NCBI RefSeq assembly: GCF_900102625.1
Contig: NZ_FMZC01000002.1
Span: forward strand, 208,125-272,124
DNA from: Paracidovorax valerianellae
GTDB taxonomy: Bacteria > Pseudomonadota > Gammaproteobacteria > Burkholderiales > Burkholderiaceae_C
Direction: 5' to 3'
DNA length: 64,000 nt
Position 1 is the stretch's first letter; each line of letters starts with the position of its first letter. Of the stretch, positions 8,685-16,788 are shown piece by piece. A program made the position numbers and the translations under genes. Below the pieces are notes generated by a model. That model saw only the letters and a program-made list of their open reading frames with translations. It was not told where the DNA came from and searched no databases.

Positions 8685-9643
8685 CCGCCGCGGGACGCAG
8701 CCTGCGCGTGCAGCACCTGGTCAATGTCTCCGGCGGCAAGGACTCCACTGCGGTGTACCTGATGGCGATCGAGTCCGGCCGCCCGTTTCGTGCGGTATTT
8801 GCGGACACGGGCAACGAGCACGAACTGACGTACGAGTACGTGCGGCGGCTGCATGAGCGCACCGGCGGGCCGCGGGTGGAATGGGTGAAGGCGGATTTTC
8901 GTGCCCGGATGGCCAAGCACCGGGCCTATGTGCTGGAGCATTGGCCACGCATGGGCATTCCCGATGCGCTGGTGCAAGAGGCCGCGCAATTGCACGAGCC
9001 GACCGGCAACCCATACCTGGATCTCTGCATCACGAAGGGACGCTTTCCGTCGCGGATGGCGCAGTTCTGCACGTCCGAGCTCAAGGAATTGCCGATCACC
9101 GAGCAGATCGTGATTCCGATGCTGCGCCGAGGCCCGGTGCTGCAGTGGCTGGGCATCCGCGCCGACGAGAGCACGCACCGGGCACAGCAGCCCCGCTGGA
9201 ACCGGCACGAGTCGGGCTGCTTCCTGTGGCGCCCGATCTTCGATTGGACGGTGCAGGAGGTGTGGAAGAAGCACGCCGACCATGGCTTGGCGCCTAACCC
9301 GCTGTATGCCATGGGCATGGGGCGGGTCGGATGCATGCCCTGCATCCATTGCGGCAAGGCCGAGTTGCGCTCGATCGCACAGCGCTTCCCGGAGCACATC
9401 GACCGGATCGAGCGCTGGGAGCGGGTGGTGGCCGCGGCGAACAAGCGGCATGCAGCGACGTTCTTCCCGGCCATGAAGGACCCGACCGATGCGGATCGGC
9501 CCGGCCGGTACTCCGGCATCCGCCGGCTGGTGCAGTGGTGCCGCACGGCGCGGGGAGGACGGCAGTACGCGTTGTTCTTCGATGACCCGCCTGGTGGCGG
9601 ATGCACATCCGATCTGGCGCTGTGCGAGAGGAACCCTTCGTGA
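8681..9643 (+). CDS. PP-loop ATPase of the PAPS reductase superfamily (ICE-borne)
   Basis: This 320-residue protein has the PP-loop SGGKDS at residues 17-22, which binds ATP and adenylates a substrate in the PAPS-reductase/DndC/thiouridylase superfamily. A FADTGNEHELTYEYV segment matches the substrate side. The C-terminal half has a cysteine set (CITKG…QFCTSE…GCMPCIHCG) that could bind an iron-sulfur cluster or zinc. The ECGIH-type catalytic motif of true CysH is missing, so assimilatory sulfate reduction is unlikely. DNA or tRNA sulfur chemistry, as in DndC, is one possibility. It overlaps its neighbours by 4 bases on both sides (GTGA), so it is part of the ICE operon, not isolated cargo. 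The substrate is unknown. Confidence 0.78.
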   Translation: MTAAGRSLRVQHLVNVSGGKDSTAVYLMAIESGRPFRAVFADTGNEHELTYEYVRRLHERTGGPRVEWVKADFRARMAKHRAYVLEHWPRMGIPDALVQEAAQLHEPTGNPYLDLCITKGRFPSRMAQFCTSELKELPITEQIVIPMLRRGPVLQWLGIRADESTHRAQQPRWNRHESGCFLWRPIFDWTVQEVWKKHADHGLAPNPLYAMGMGRVGCMPCIHCGKAELRSIAQRFPEHIDRIERWERVVAAANKRHAATFFPAMKDPTDADRPGRYSGIRRLVQWCRTARGGRQYALFFDDPPGGGCTSDLALCERNPS

Positions 9644-10011
9644 CAGAAAAGCGCGGATACCGCTTTGCATGGCTGCTCAACCGCCGGCTGGGCATCGCGT
9701 TGCTGTGGACCGCGCTGGCCATCGGCATCGCCGTGGCTGCGAACGTGGTGGGCATCCGCATGCTGGGCGGCATCGAAGCCTGGAGCCATTGGCTGCGAGC
9801 GTACGCCGGCTATTTTTTCGCCTGGCGGTTGGTTCTGTATGGAGCGACCGCCTGGGGTTGGCGGTGGATGCACCGGCGTCTTCGGCAGCGTGAAGCCTCA
9901 ACCGAGGCATTCTCTCGTCTGCGGCGCACGGAGATCGCCTCAGTGCTGGTGATTGCATTACTGGAAATAAGCGCGCTGAACGGATGGCCCCTTGGCCCAT
10001 CCGTTCATTGA
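9640..10011 (+). CDS. Small ICE membrane protein
   Basis: This protein of 123 residues is coded from a GTG at 9640 that overlaps the stop of the PP-loop gene. It has one clear membrane span (ALLWTALAIGIAVAANVVGI), a second hydrophobic segment around AGYFFAWRLVLYGATAWGW, and a third near the C terminus (EIASVLVIALLEI). Arginine clusters between the first segments suggest the topology. I recognise no named family. Its place at the end of the transfer operon suggests a conjugation accessory role, which is inference. Confidence 0.65.
   Translation: MTEKRGYRFAWLLNRRLGIALLWTALAIGIAVAANVVGIRMLGGIEAWSHWLRAYAGYFFAWRLVLYGATAWGWRWMHRRLRQREASTEAFSRLRRTEIASVLVIALLEISALNGWPLGPSVH
9977..10007 (+). terminator. 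Hairpin at the 3' end of the ICE operon
   Basis: TGAACGGATGG and its complement CCATCCGTTCA form an 11-bp stem with a short GC-rich loop at the very end of the small membrane protein gene. There is no U-tract, so it may stabilise the transcript end instead of terminating. The next gene is convergent. Confidence 0.4.
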
Positions 10012-10072
10012 CCTCACTGCAGTACTGCGAGCAGGTTAATTTCTGCACCAGAGTTCTAATAGCTGCAGAACC

Positions 10073-11683
10073 TTAGAAATTTTCGCGCGAGTAATCCGCA
10101 GATCGCAATGTCACCACGCCATCGCTATTTAATGGCCGCTCAAGCCGTTTGATAACATCCTCCGACACCTGCGGGATCTTGTCACACCGCGCAGGAGGCT
10201 TATTAAAATTATCCATAAAGTCGACAGGAAGTCGCTGGATTAATCCATGATTTATCGCCGCACCTAGCGCCCTAACACCAATTCTATCGGTCAAGTTGAT
10301 TAATTCAGGCGCAATTTCCAACAGAATTTCCCACCCATCTTTTTCCTCATTGACAAAAAATGAGTGGACAAGATTCGACATGCTTGCCCTGCCGGGACTT
10401 TCCGACTCAAATGCAAGACTCAACTCGGGTGGTCCGTCATGCTTAGAGACTAGCAGAAGAGAAAAGTATCTCCGCTTCCCGCCCGAGGAATAAACCATCA
10501 ACTCTCTGGACGCCACTTTCCCCAAAAGATCGCGGCACAGCGCCAGATTCGTTGTCTTCAACACAAATGCAATCTCATCCCCCAAATGAGTGAACTCCAT
10601 CTTCAGCTCATACCGAATATCAAAATCGGTCGCGGGATGAACAAACAGAATACCCGACTGACCATCTTTTCGAAGCGTTGGGTACAATTCATCGCCTCTC
10701 AAAATCGCGAGCTTCAGCTTTTCAAAGTATTCGCCAAATTCGCCCGAATGCATCCGGGTCTTGGAATCATACGAGATCCATTCGAGGCAGACTGGGCTCC
10801 CATGCAGCTCGACGACCTGGCTAAAGTTGTGATCTGCCAAAGCAAGTTCGATGGTGGTGAGGTTTGCCTGCTTTTGGCTTGGATTGACTGGATAGCCAAA
10901 CACGACGTAGCAGTTTTGCCCTTCGACGAACACTGGCACAAGATCATCGTCGCCAAAACCATATTCTTCCACATAGCTGCTCGTCGCTAGCGCTGTTTCA
11001 AACCAATCCTGATGCCGAGCCATCTCTTCGGTGAGCTCAATGATGGGAAGCAGTACGTCTGTTGCGTTTGGGTCATTCAGATAATCGAGGGCGGCTTGGT
11101 ACCAAGCCGCTGGTTCTTTCCATACGATGCGAAGCTTTCCTACGGGTTCGGCATACTCGCCTCTCTCAGAGCCGAAATCGTAGAACCTCGGCAGATAGGT
11201 TCGCGTGCCGATCAAACGTAGGCAGGTTCCATTGACAACGACCGTGGACTCGACGACAGCCCAAGGGTCGGGGCCGATGTTTGCCGGCTGCCATTCCGAC
11301 GCGTTGAGCGTCGGCACCACATCTCCAAGCAAAATCGGACCAGAGCCCACAGCAAAAATCTCTTGCAAGTGGCCGAGCATCCCCGCCAAATTGGTGTTGG
11401 TCAGCAGATGCTGACTCATCGACCTTGCTAGATCGCGACGCTGCTCAAAGAAATACGACCGCGCCTCGCTGGAACTAGGCAGAGATGCCAAGAGTTGGAT
11501 ATTTTTGTCCAGCGTTCGGCGCTTCAGCCGGTTAACCAAGTCAGTCCACGCGGAGCAGCGGTAACAAGACCTGGCCAAGATGTCCTTGGCCACGGTGATT
11601 GGAAGCTTGAGCCTTGCCGCGAAACGTTTCGCTTGGCGATGAATAGTGTCGAGCTTGTGCTCGACAAGGATTGAATCGGTCAT
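10073..11683 (-). CDS. Uncharacterised 536-residue accessory protein
   Basis: I do not recognise this protein. It begins MTDSILVEHKLDTIHRQAKR and has an N-terminal helical block (AAR…LPITVAKDILARSCYRCSAWTDLVNRL). That block resembles the small DNA-binding-like N-terminal modules of some island-encoded proteins. The rest is mixed alpha/beta with no membrane span or signal peptide, many acidic residues and a conserved-looking YVVFGYPVNPSQ segment. The start at 11683 has GAGGAC upstream (minus strand); upstream in-frame codons have no such site. Base composition is clearly more AT-rich than that of the flanking genes, which points to recent acquisition. It sits alone between the ICE transfer genes and the integrase, so it is probably cargo. 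Confidence 0.7.
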   Translation of the reverse strand: MTDSILVEHKLDTIHRQAKRFAARLKLPITVAKDILARSCYRCSAWTDLVNRLKRRTLDKNIQLLASLPSSSEARSYFFEQRRDLARSMSQHLLTNTNLAGMLGHLQEIFAVGSGPILLGDVVPTLNASEWQPANIGPDPWAVVESTVVVNGTCLRLIGTRTYLPRFYDFGSERGEYAEPVGKLRIVWKEPAAWYQAALDYLNDPNATDVLLPIIELTEEMARHQDWFETALATSSYVEEYGFGDDDLVPVFVEGQNCYVVFGYPVNPSQKQANLTTIELALADHNFSQVVELHGSPVCLEWISYDSKTRMHSGEFGEYFEKLKLAILRGDELYPTLRKDGQSGILFVHPATDFDIRYELKMEFTHLGDEIAFVLKTTNLALCRDLLGKVASRELMVYSSGGKRRYFSLLLVSKHDGPPELSLAFESESPGRASMSNLVHSFFVNEEKDGWEILLEIAPELINLTDRIGVRALGAAINHGLIQRLPVDFMDNFNKPPARCDKIPQVSEDVIKRLERPLNSDGVVTLRSADYSRENF

Positions 11684-12104
11684 GGTTATGTCCTCAATGC
11701 GGTTTGCACTGGAGACGCCCATCCACCTTCCCCAGTGCTCGCAAAGAGCTGAACCAAGGGACAGAAAAACCGCAGGTTGATTCCACTTCGCTGTGGCCCG
11801 ATGGGCCCTGGGGATGGGCAGCACGCCGACCATGCAACGGCGCAGGAGTGAATCTTACCCCTTGAAAGAGACGATGAAAACATCCCCCTGGAGCCATTGG
11901 CGTGCGCTTTCGCCACCGACATGACAGCTGTAGGTCCAAAGCCAAGTCCATCTCTCATGGCGCAAGTTTTGGATCTGCAAGCATGTCATTGCGGCACACC
12001 GCGAACCGGGCACTCACTCAATCCCAGGCAGAACCTCTCCCGCACGGAGCAGCAGCCAATTGGCGCGGTGACTTCAAGGTGCTTTCTGGACCGCGTTCGA
12101 TTGC
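11684..12104. other. Intergenic region between the uncharacterised gene and the integrase
   Basis: I see no supported gene in these 421 bases; open frames here lack ribosome sites and homology-like motifs. It presumably contains the promoter of the uncharacterised protein and the 3' end of the integrase transcript. Confidence 0.5.
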
Positions 12105-13517
12105 TCATGCCCTCGCCCGCACGGCAGCATTCCCACTGTCACCGGCCCGGGCAAAGAGTTGGCCTAACAGCTGCAGCGCATCGTCCTTGGGCCGCAACTG
12201 ACCCGAGGCAAGCGCCTTGAGATAGGCTTCGATCACTTCCAGGCTCTCTGGGGCCACGGGCGATGCGCCCGCTTCCTCAACCTGTTCCCCGGCCTCCCAA
12301 CGATCCAGTCGGTTGGCCCAGTCCTGCATCATCAGACGACGCTGCTCCACGTAGGCCGCATGGTTGTACGCGGCACGAATCTGGTTGGGGTCGGCGTGCG
12401 ACAGTTGTGAATCGATCCACTCCACACGGTAGCCGAGCTCATTCAGTGCGGTGGAGATGGTGCCCCGGATGCCATGACCGGTCAGTTGCTCTTCGTAGCC
12501 CATGCGACGCAGCGCGCCATTGAGCGTGTTTTCGCTGATGGGCTCTTTGAGGTCGTCACGATTGGGCAGCAGATATCGCTGCGCTGGCCGCCGTGCCTGC
12601 GCGTCCAGCAGTTCGCGGACGATAGCAATGGCCTGGGTCGACAGTGGCACCACATAGGGCGGCACGGTCTTGCCTTCTTTGCGCATCTTCAACTGCAACT
12701 GCTTGACGATCACCGCGGGGATGGTCCACAGGCCTCTTTCGAGGTCGAACTGCTCCGGCACCGCCCAGCGCAACTCGCCCGTCCGAACGCCGGTCAGGAA
12801 CAACAATTGAATGCCTTGGCGAGTGGTCTTGAAGCCACGGTACTTGCGCAAGGTCCGCAGGAACGCGGGCAGTTCCTCCATGCGCAGGAACGGGTTATGG
12901 CTCACCGGGGGCTTGGGCACGGCCACGATGTCCAGATCGCTGGCAGGGTTCGCAGGCAGGCCCTTCTCCACCATCGCATAGCGAAACATCTGGTTGAACC
13001 AGGTGCGCACCTTCTCAGCAGTGGTCAGCGCATGGCGGCGCTCGATCTTGCGCAACACTTCCAGCAGGTGTGCCGGCGTCACGTCAAAGATGGAGACCGT
13101 GCCGAGCCAAGGCAACACATCCTTGTCGAAGATGCGATTGATCTGCGACAGCGTGCTTTGCCGGCCGGTCTTCAGGCTCAATGCCTTGAAGTCCCGCCAC
13201 GACTGAAACACTGCCTGGAAGGTGTGCGTCGCTGCCGCATGCGCCTTTTCTTCGGCCTGGCGAAGATAGACGCGCGGATCAATGCCGTTGGCCAGGTGTG
13301 CCCGCAGTTCATCGCGGCGTGCCCTCGCATCCTTGAGGCTGAGCTCGGGATACGGAGCGATAGCGATGCGCTGCTGCTGACTCATCCATGAAAAACGGAA
13401 GTGCCACTTCTTCTTGCCTTTGGCACTCACGAAGAGCAACAAGCCATGCGCGTCGTTGAGGGTGTAGTCCTTGCCGGTCGTTCTGGCTTGCCGAACGGCG
13501 GTATCTGTCAAAGCCAT
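12105..13517 (-). CDS. P4-type tyrosine recombinase (island integrase)
   Basis: This 470-residue site-specific recombinase inserts and excises genomic islands at tRNA 3' ends. The N-terminal arm-binding domain (DUF4102, MALTDTAVRQARTTGKDYTL…GLLLFVSAKGKKKWHFRF) and a SAM-like core-binding domain are followed by the catalytic domain. The catalytic residues are the R of TGVRTGELRW, H-x-x-R in GHGIRGT, the second H in LSHADPNQIRAAYNH, and a Tyr in YVEQRRLMMQ. The ATG at 13517 has AAGGAGAG upstream. The gene lies 221 bp from a tRNA-Gly(GCC) 3' end on the same strand, the layout of ICEclc-like elements that use tRNA-Gly as attB. A C-terminal extension of about 50 residues is Ala/Glu-rich. Confidence 0.92.
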   Translation of the reverse strand: MALTDTAVRQARTTGKDYTLNDAHGLLLFVSAKGKKKWHFRFSWMSQQQRIAIAPYPELSLKDARARRDELRAHLANGIDPRVYLRQAEEKAHAAATHTFQAVFQSWRDFKALSLKTGRQSTLSQINRIFDKDVLPWLGTVSIFDVTPAHLLEVLRKIERRHALTTAEKVRTWFNQMFRYAMVEKGLPANPASDLDIVAVPKPPVSHNPFLRMEELPAFLRTLRKYRGFKTTRQGIQLLFLTGVRTGELRWAVPEQFDLERGLWTIPAVIVKQLQLKMRKEGKTVPPYVVPLSTQAIAIVRELLDAQARRPAQRYLLPNRDDLKEPISENTLNGALRRMGYEEQLTGHGIRGTISTALNELGYRVEWIDSQLSHADPNQIRAAYNHAAYVEQRRLMMQDWANRLDRWEAGEQVEEAGASPVAPESLEVIEAYLKALASGQLRPKDDALQLLGQLFARAGDSGNAAVRARA

Positions 13518-13738
13518 CGCACTCTCCTTCAAGTTGGAGGAGAGGTGTACCGACGTCGATGAAGCGCCAACAGCCAAAAACCGCACCGCATGGCCACCGG
13601 ATTTCCAGTACTAATTTATGTACTAAAAATGCTTGGCTGGAGGTGGATTTCAGCAGACTTCGCTGGATGCTCCACAGGCATAAACCACTGTGGGATCAAG
13701 GCGCTGTGGACTTCGATGGAAGTCCACAGCATAAAAAT
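13518..13738. other. Integrase promoter / island end
   Basis: These 221 bases separate the integrase start from the tRNA-Gly 3' end and form the extreme end of the island. They hold repeated CCACAG/CTGTGG-type short motifs (for example CTCCACAGGCATAAACC and AAGTCCACAGCATAAA), which could be integrase arm or accessory-factor sites. That role is inferred from position only. Confidence 0.45.
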
Positions 13739-13759
13739 TGGAGCGGGAAAAGAGTCTCG
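13739..13759 (-). other. Candidate attachment site (3' end of tRNA-Gly)
   Basis: The 3' end of the tRNA-Gly(GCC) gene, including its encoded CCA, lies next to the integrase. In ICEclc-family elements the last roughly 18 bases of tRNA-Gly form the recombination core. The matching direct repeat at the far end of the island would lie left of this window and was not seen. The other tRNA-Gly copy at 14065 carries the same 3' sequence. Confidence 0.5.
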
Positions 13760-13814
13760 AACTCTCGACCTCAACCTTGGCAAGGTTGCGCTCTACCAAC
13801 TGAGCTATTCCCGC
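13739..13814 (-). tRNA. tRNA-Gly (GCC), island-proximal copy
   Basis: This is a complete cloverleaf on the minus strand. It has a GCGGGAA/TTCCCGC acceptor stem, D-loop AGCTCAGTTGGTAGAGC, anticodon GCC within CTTGCCAAG, T-loop GTTCGAGAC, and an encoded CCA at 13739-13741. The sequence is identical to the copy at 14065-14140. The integrase gene lies just beyond its 3' end, so this copy is the likely integration target. Confidence 0.95.
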
Positions 13815-13935
13815 ATTTTGCCGATTTGATTTTCATCATCTCAGCAAGCCTCAAATTATATCACCAAATTTTCCCTGTTCAACCCAAATTGATTTTGGAT
13901 CTACCAAGCACCTCAGCTTTTCAACATCGGTGTAC

Positions 13936-14009
13936 TGGAGGCGCGGGCCGGAGTCGAACCGACCTACACGGATTTGCAATCCGGTGCATAACCGCTTTGC
14001 TACCGCGCC
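13936..14009 (-). tRNA. tRNA-Cys (GCA)
   Basis: This is a complete cloverleaf on the minus strand with acceptor GGCGCGG/CCGCGCC, D-arm AGCAAAGCGGTTATGC, anticodon GCA in ATTGCAAAT, T-loop GTTCGACTC and an encoded CCA. It lies between two identical tRNA-Gly genes. Confidence 0.95.
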
Positions 14010-14027
14010 AAACCTGTTTTCCTTGGC

Positions 14028-14058
14028 AAAAAGGGGAAGCGTTGCTTCCCCTTTTTTT
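14028..14058 (-). terminator. Rho-independent terminator after tRNA-Gly
   Basis: GGGGAAGC and GCTTCCCC pair as an 8-bp stem with a short loop, flanked by A5 on the left and T7 on the right. It can therefore terminate in either direction. It lies directly after the upstream tRNA-Gly and before tRNA-Cys on the minus strand, so it would stop or attenuate read-through between them. Confidence 0.7.
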
Positions 14059-14064
14059 GGAAAT

Positions 14065-14140
14065 TGGAGCGGGAAAAGAGTCTCGAACTCTCGACCTCAA
14101 CCTTGGCAAGGTTGCGCTCTACCAACTGAGCTATTCCCGC
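14065..14140 (-). tRNA. tRNA-Gly (GCC), lon-proximal copy
   Basis: The sequence is identical to tRNA-Gly at 13739-13814, with anticodon GCC and an encoded CCA. The identity extends a few bases beyond the CCA (the plus strand reads AATTGGAGCGGG in both), which suggests a recent duplication or gene conversion. Confidence 0.95.
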
Positions 14141-14225
14141 GTTTACCGAAGCCTCACATTGTACAACGTTTGCATCGATGGGATGAATTGTAGCGCAACT
14201 TTTGGAGGTTCCGGACAAAAATCCA

Positions 14226-16649
14226 TCAATGCTTTACGGACCCTGCCGTTGCAGCATTTTTTTCGTCGGGCGTCGGCACGGCAGCAGCGATCTCCTCGTC
14301 CGTCAGTGCAATCGGCTTGCGCTCGAGTGCCACTTCCAGCACCTTGTCGATCCACTTCACCGGCACGATTTCCAGACCGCTTTTCACGTTCTCAGGAATC
14401 TCCTGCAGGTCCTTCACGTTTTCTTCCGGGATCAGCACGGTCTTGATGCCGCCGCGCAATGCCGCCAGCAGTTTCTCTTTCAACCCGCCAATGGCCGTGA
14501 CTTCGCCCCGCAGGGTGATTTCGCCGGTCATGGCCACGTCGCCACGCACCGGGATGCCGGTGAGCGCAGACACGAAAGCCGTGGTCATGGCAGCGCCCGC
14601 GCTGGGGCCGTCCTTAGGCGTGGCGCCATCGGGCACGTGAATGTGAATGTCGCGCTTCTCGAAGGCCTCATCCTTGATGCCCAGCATGCGCGCACGGCTT
14701 CGCACCACGGTTCGCGCCGCTTCGACAGACTCCTTCATCACGTCTCCCAGCGAACCGGTGCGCGTGATGACGCCCTTGCCAGGCATGGTGGCCGCTTCGA
14801 TGGTCAGCAGATCGCCTCCCACTTCGGTCCAAGCCAAACCGACGACCTGCCCCACCTGGTTCTGCTGCTCCGCACGGCCATAGGTGTACTTGCGAACGCC
14901 CAGGTAATCGGGCAGGTTGTCCGCGGTTACCACGACCTGGGGCGTCGCCTGCTTGAGCTGCAACGCTTTGACGACCTTGCGGCAGATCTTCGACAGTTCG
15001 CGCTCCAGTGAGCGCACACCTGCTTCGCGTGTGTAGTAACGCACGACGTCCCGCACGGCCGATTCGGTGACCTGCAACTCTTCGTCTTTCACCCCGTTGT
15101 TGCCCATCTGCTTGGGCAACAGATACTTCACGGCGATGTTGGTCTTTTCATCTTCGGTGTAACCCGACAGGCGAATGACTTCCATGCGGTCCAGGAGCGC
15201 AGGCGGAATGTTCATCGAGTTCGACGTGGCGACGAACATGACGTCGCTCAGATCGAAGTCCACTTCCACGTAGTGATCGCCGAACTTGTGGTTCTGCTCA
15301 GGATCGAGCACTTCCAGCAGCGCGCTCGAAGGGTCGCCACGGAAGTCCGTGCCGAGCTTGTCGATCTCGTCCAGCAGGAACAACGGATTGCGCGTGCCGA
15401 CCTTGTTCAGGCTCTGCAGCACCTTGCCAGGCATGGCGCCGATGTAAGTCCTGCGATGGCCGCGGATCTCCGCCTCGTCGCGCATTCCGCCCAGCGCCAT
15501 GCGGACGTACTTTCGGCCCGTGGCCTTGGCAATCGACTGGCCAAGCGACGTCTTGCCCACACCGGGTGGGCCCACCAGGCAAAGGATCGGGGCCTTGACC
15601 TTGTCGACGCGCTGCTGGACCGCGAGGTATTCCAGGATGCGATCCTTGACCTTGTCGAGGCCGTAGTGGTCTTCGTTGAGCACCCCTTCGGCGTTCATCA
15701 GATCGTGCTTGATCTTGGTCTTCTTACTCCAGGGCAAGCCGGTCAGCACTTCGATGTAGTTGCGCACGACCGTCGCTTCCGCCGACATGGGCGACATGAG
15801 CTTGAGCTTCTTGAGCTCGCTGTCGGCCTTTTTGCGCGCCTCGGCGGGCATTTTCGCGAGCTTGATCTTCTTTTCGATCTCCTCGATGTCAGCGCCCTCT
15901 TCGCCTTCGCCAAGCTCCTTCTGGATCGCCTTGACTTGCTCGTTGAGGTAGAAATCGCGCTGGTTTTTCTCCATCTGCCGCTTTACGCGGCCGCGGATCT
16001 TCTTGTCGACATTGAGAATGTCCACTTCCCGATCCAGCTGCTCGAAGAGGTTTTCCAGCCGCAGTTTCACGTCTGAAAGATCAAGCACCACCTGCTTGTT
16101 CTCCAGCTTGAGCGGGAGATGGGCGGCGATCGTGTCTGCCAGACGGCCCGGATCGTCGATGGCGGAAATCGACGTGAGAATCTCCGGCGGGATCTTCTTG
16201 TTCAGTTTGACGTACTGGTCGAACTGCTGCATCACGGCGCGGCGCAGTGCTTCGATCTCGCTGGGCTTGTGCCCATCGTCCTGCGCTTCGACAGGCGCAA
16301 CCGTCGCCGTGAAGTGGGTTTCGTTGTCCTGAATGGCCGAAACGAGCGCCCGCTGCTGCCCTTCGACCAACACCTTCACGGTGCCGTCGGGCAATTTCAG
16401 CATTTGCAGGATCGTGGACACGCAGCCCACGTCGAACATGTCGGAGACGAGGGGCTCGTCCTTGGCGGCCGTTTTCTGGGCGACCAGCATGATCCGCCGG
16501 TCGGCGTCCATCGCCAGCTCCAGGGCCTTGATGCTCTTCGGGCGTCCCACGAAGAGCGGGATCACCATGTGGGGGAAGACCACGACGTCGCGCAAAGGCA
16601 GCAACGGCAGGTCGATAGGGGTGGCAGGCAGGGGGGTGTGTCCGGACAT
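14226..16649 (-). CDS. lon: ATP-dependent endopeptidase Lon
   Basis: This 807-residue Lon protease degrades misfolded and regulatory proteins in the cytoplasm. It has an N-terminal LON domain (PLLPLRDVVVFPHMVIPLFVG) and an AAA+ module with GPPGVGKTSLGQSIA as Walker A and LFLLDEIDK as Walker B. The C-terminal Ser-Lys protease domain has PKDGPSAGAAMTTA with the catalytic Ser and the Lys in GGLKEKLLAA. The length matches the family. The ATG at 16649 (MSGHTPLPATPIDL) has GAGGA upstream; in-frame ATGs 12 and 36 bases further upstream are weaker. It follows clpX on the same strand, the usual tig-clpP-clpX-lon order, with 139 bp between. Confidence 0.97.
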   Translation of the reverse strand: MSGHTPLPATPIDLPLLPLRDVVVFPHMVIPLFVGRPKSIKALELAMDADRRIMLVAQKTAAKDEPLVSDMFDVGCVSTILQMLKLPDGTVKVLVEGQQRALVSAIQDNETHFTATVAPVEAQDDGHKPSEIEALRRAVMQQFDQYVKLNKKIPPEILTSISAIDDPGRLADTIAAHLPLKLENKQVVLDLSDVKLRLENLFEQLDREVDILNVDKKIRGRVKRQMEKNQRDFYLNEQVKAIQKELGEGEEGADIEEIEKKIKLAKMPAEARKKADSELKKLKLMSPMSAEATVVRNYIEVLTGLPWSKKTKIKHDLMNAEGVLNEDHYGLDKVKDRILEYLAVQQRVDKVKAPILCLVGPPGVGKTSLGQSIAKATGRKYVRMALGGMRDEAEIRGHRRTYIGAMPGKVLQSLNKVGTRNPLFLLDEIDKLGTDFRGDPSSALLEVLDPEQNHKFGDHYVEVDFDLSDVMFVATSNSMNIPPALLDRMEVIRLSGYTEDEKTNIAVKYLLPKQMGNNGVKDEELQVTESAVRDVVRYYTREAGVRSLERELSKICRKVVKALQLKQATPQVVVTADNLPDYLGVRKYTYGRAEQQNQVGQVVGLAWTEVGGDLLTIEAATMPGKGVITRTGSLGDVMKESVEAARTVVRSRARMLGIKDEAFEKRDIHIHVPDGATPKDGPSAGAAMTTAFVSALTGIPVRGDVAMTGEITLRGEVTAIGGLKEKLLAALRGGIKTVLIPEENVKDLQEIPENVKSGLEIVPVKWIDKVLEVALERKPIALTDEEIAAAVPTPDEKNAATAGSVKH

Positions 16650-16788
16650 GGAAATCCTCATGAAGCTGTTCGGAATATGGTCCAACAGCGAGATTTTTCA
16701 ACCCACCACAATCGCCGGAAAGCGAAGGCGATGGGTTGCAGGCGAAGAGGACTGCAGGCGGGCTGCTGTGTTACCGGCGTGCCGAGCC

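Noticed and set aside
8681..9643. Assignment as CysH (PAPS reductase for sulfate assimilation)
   Set aside because: The ECGIH-type catalytic motif is absent, no other cys genes are near and the gene overlaps conjugation genes.
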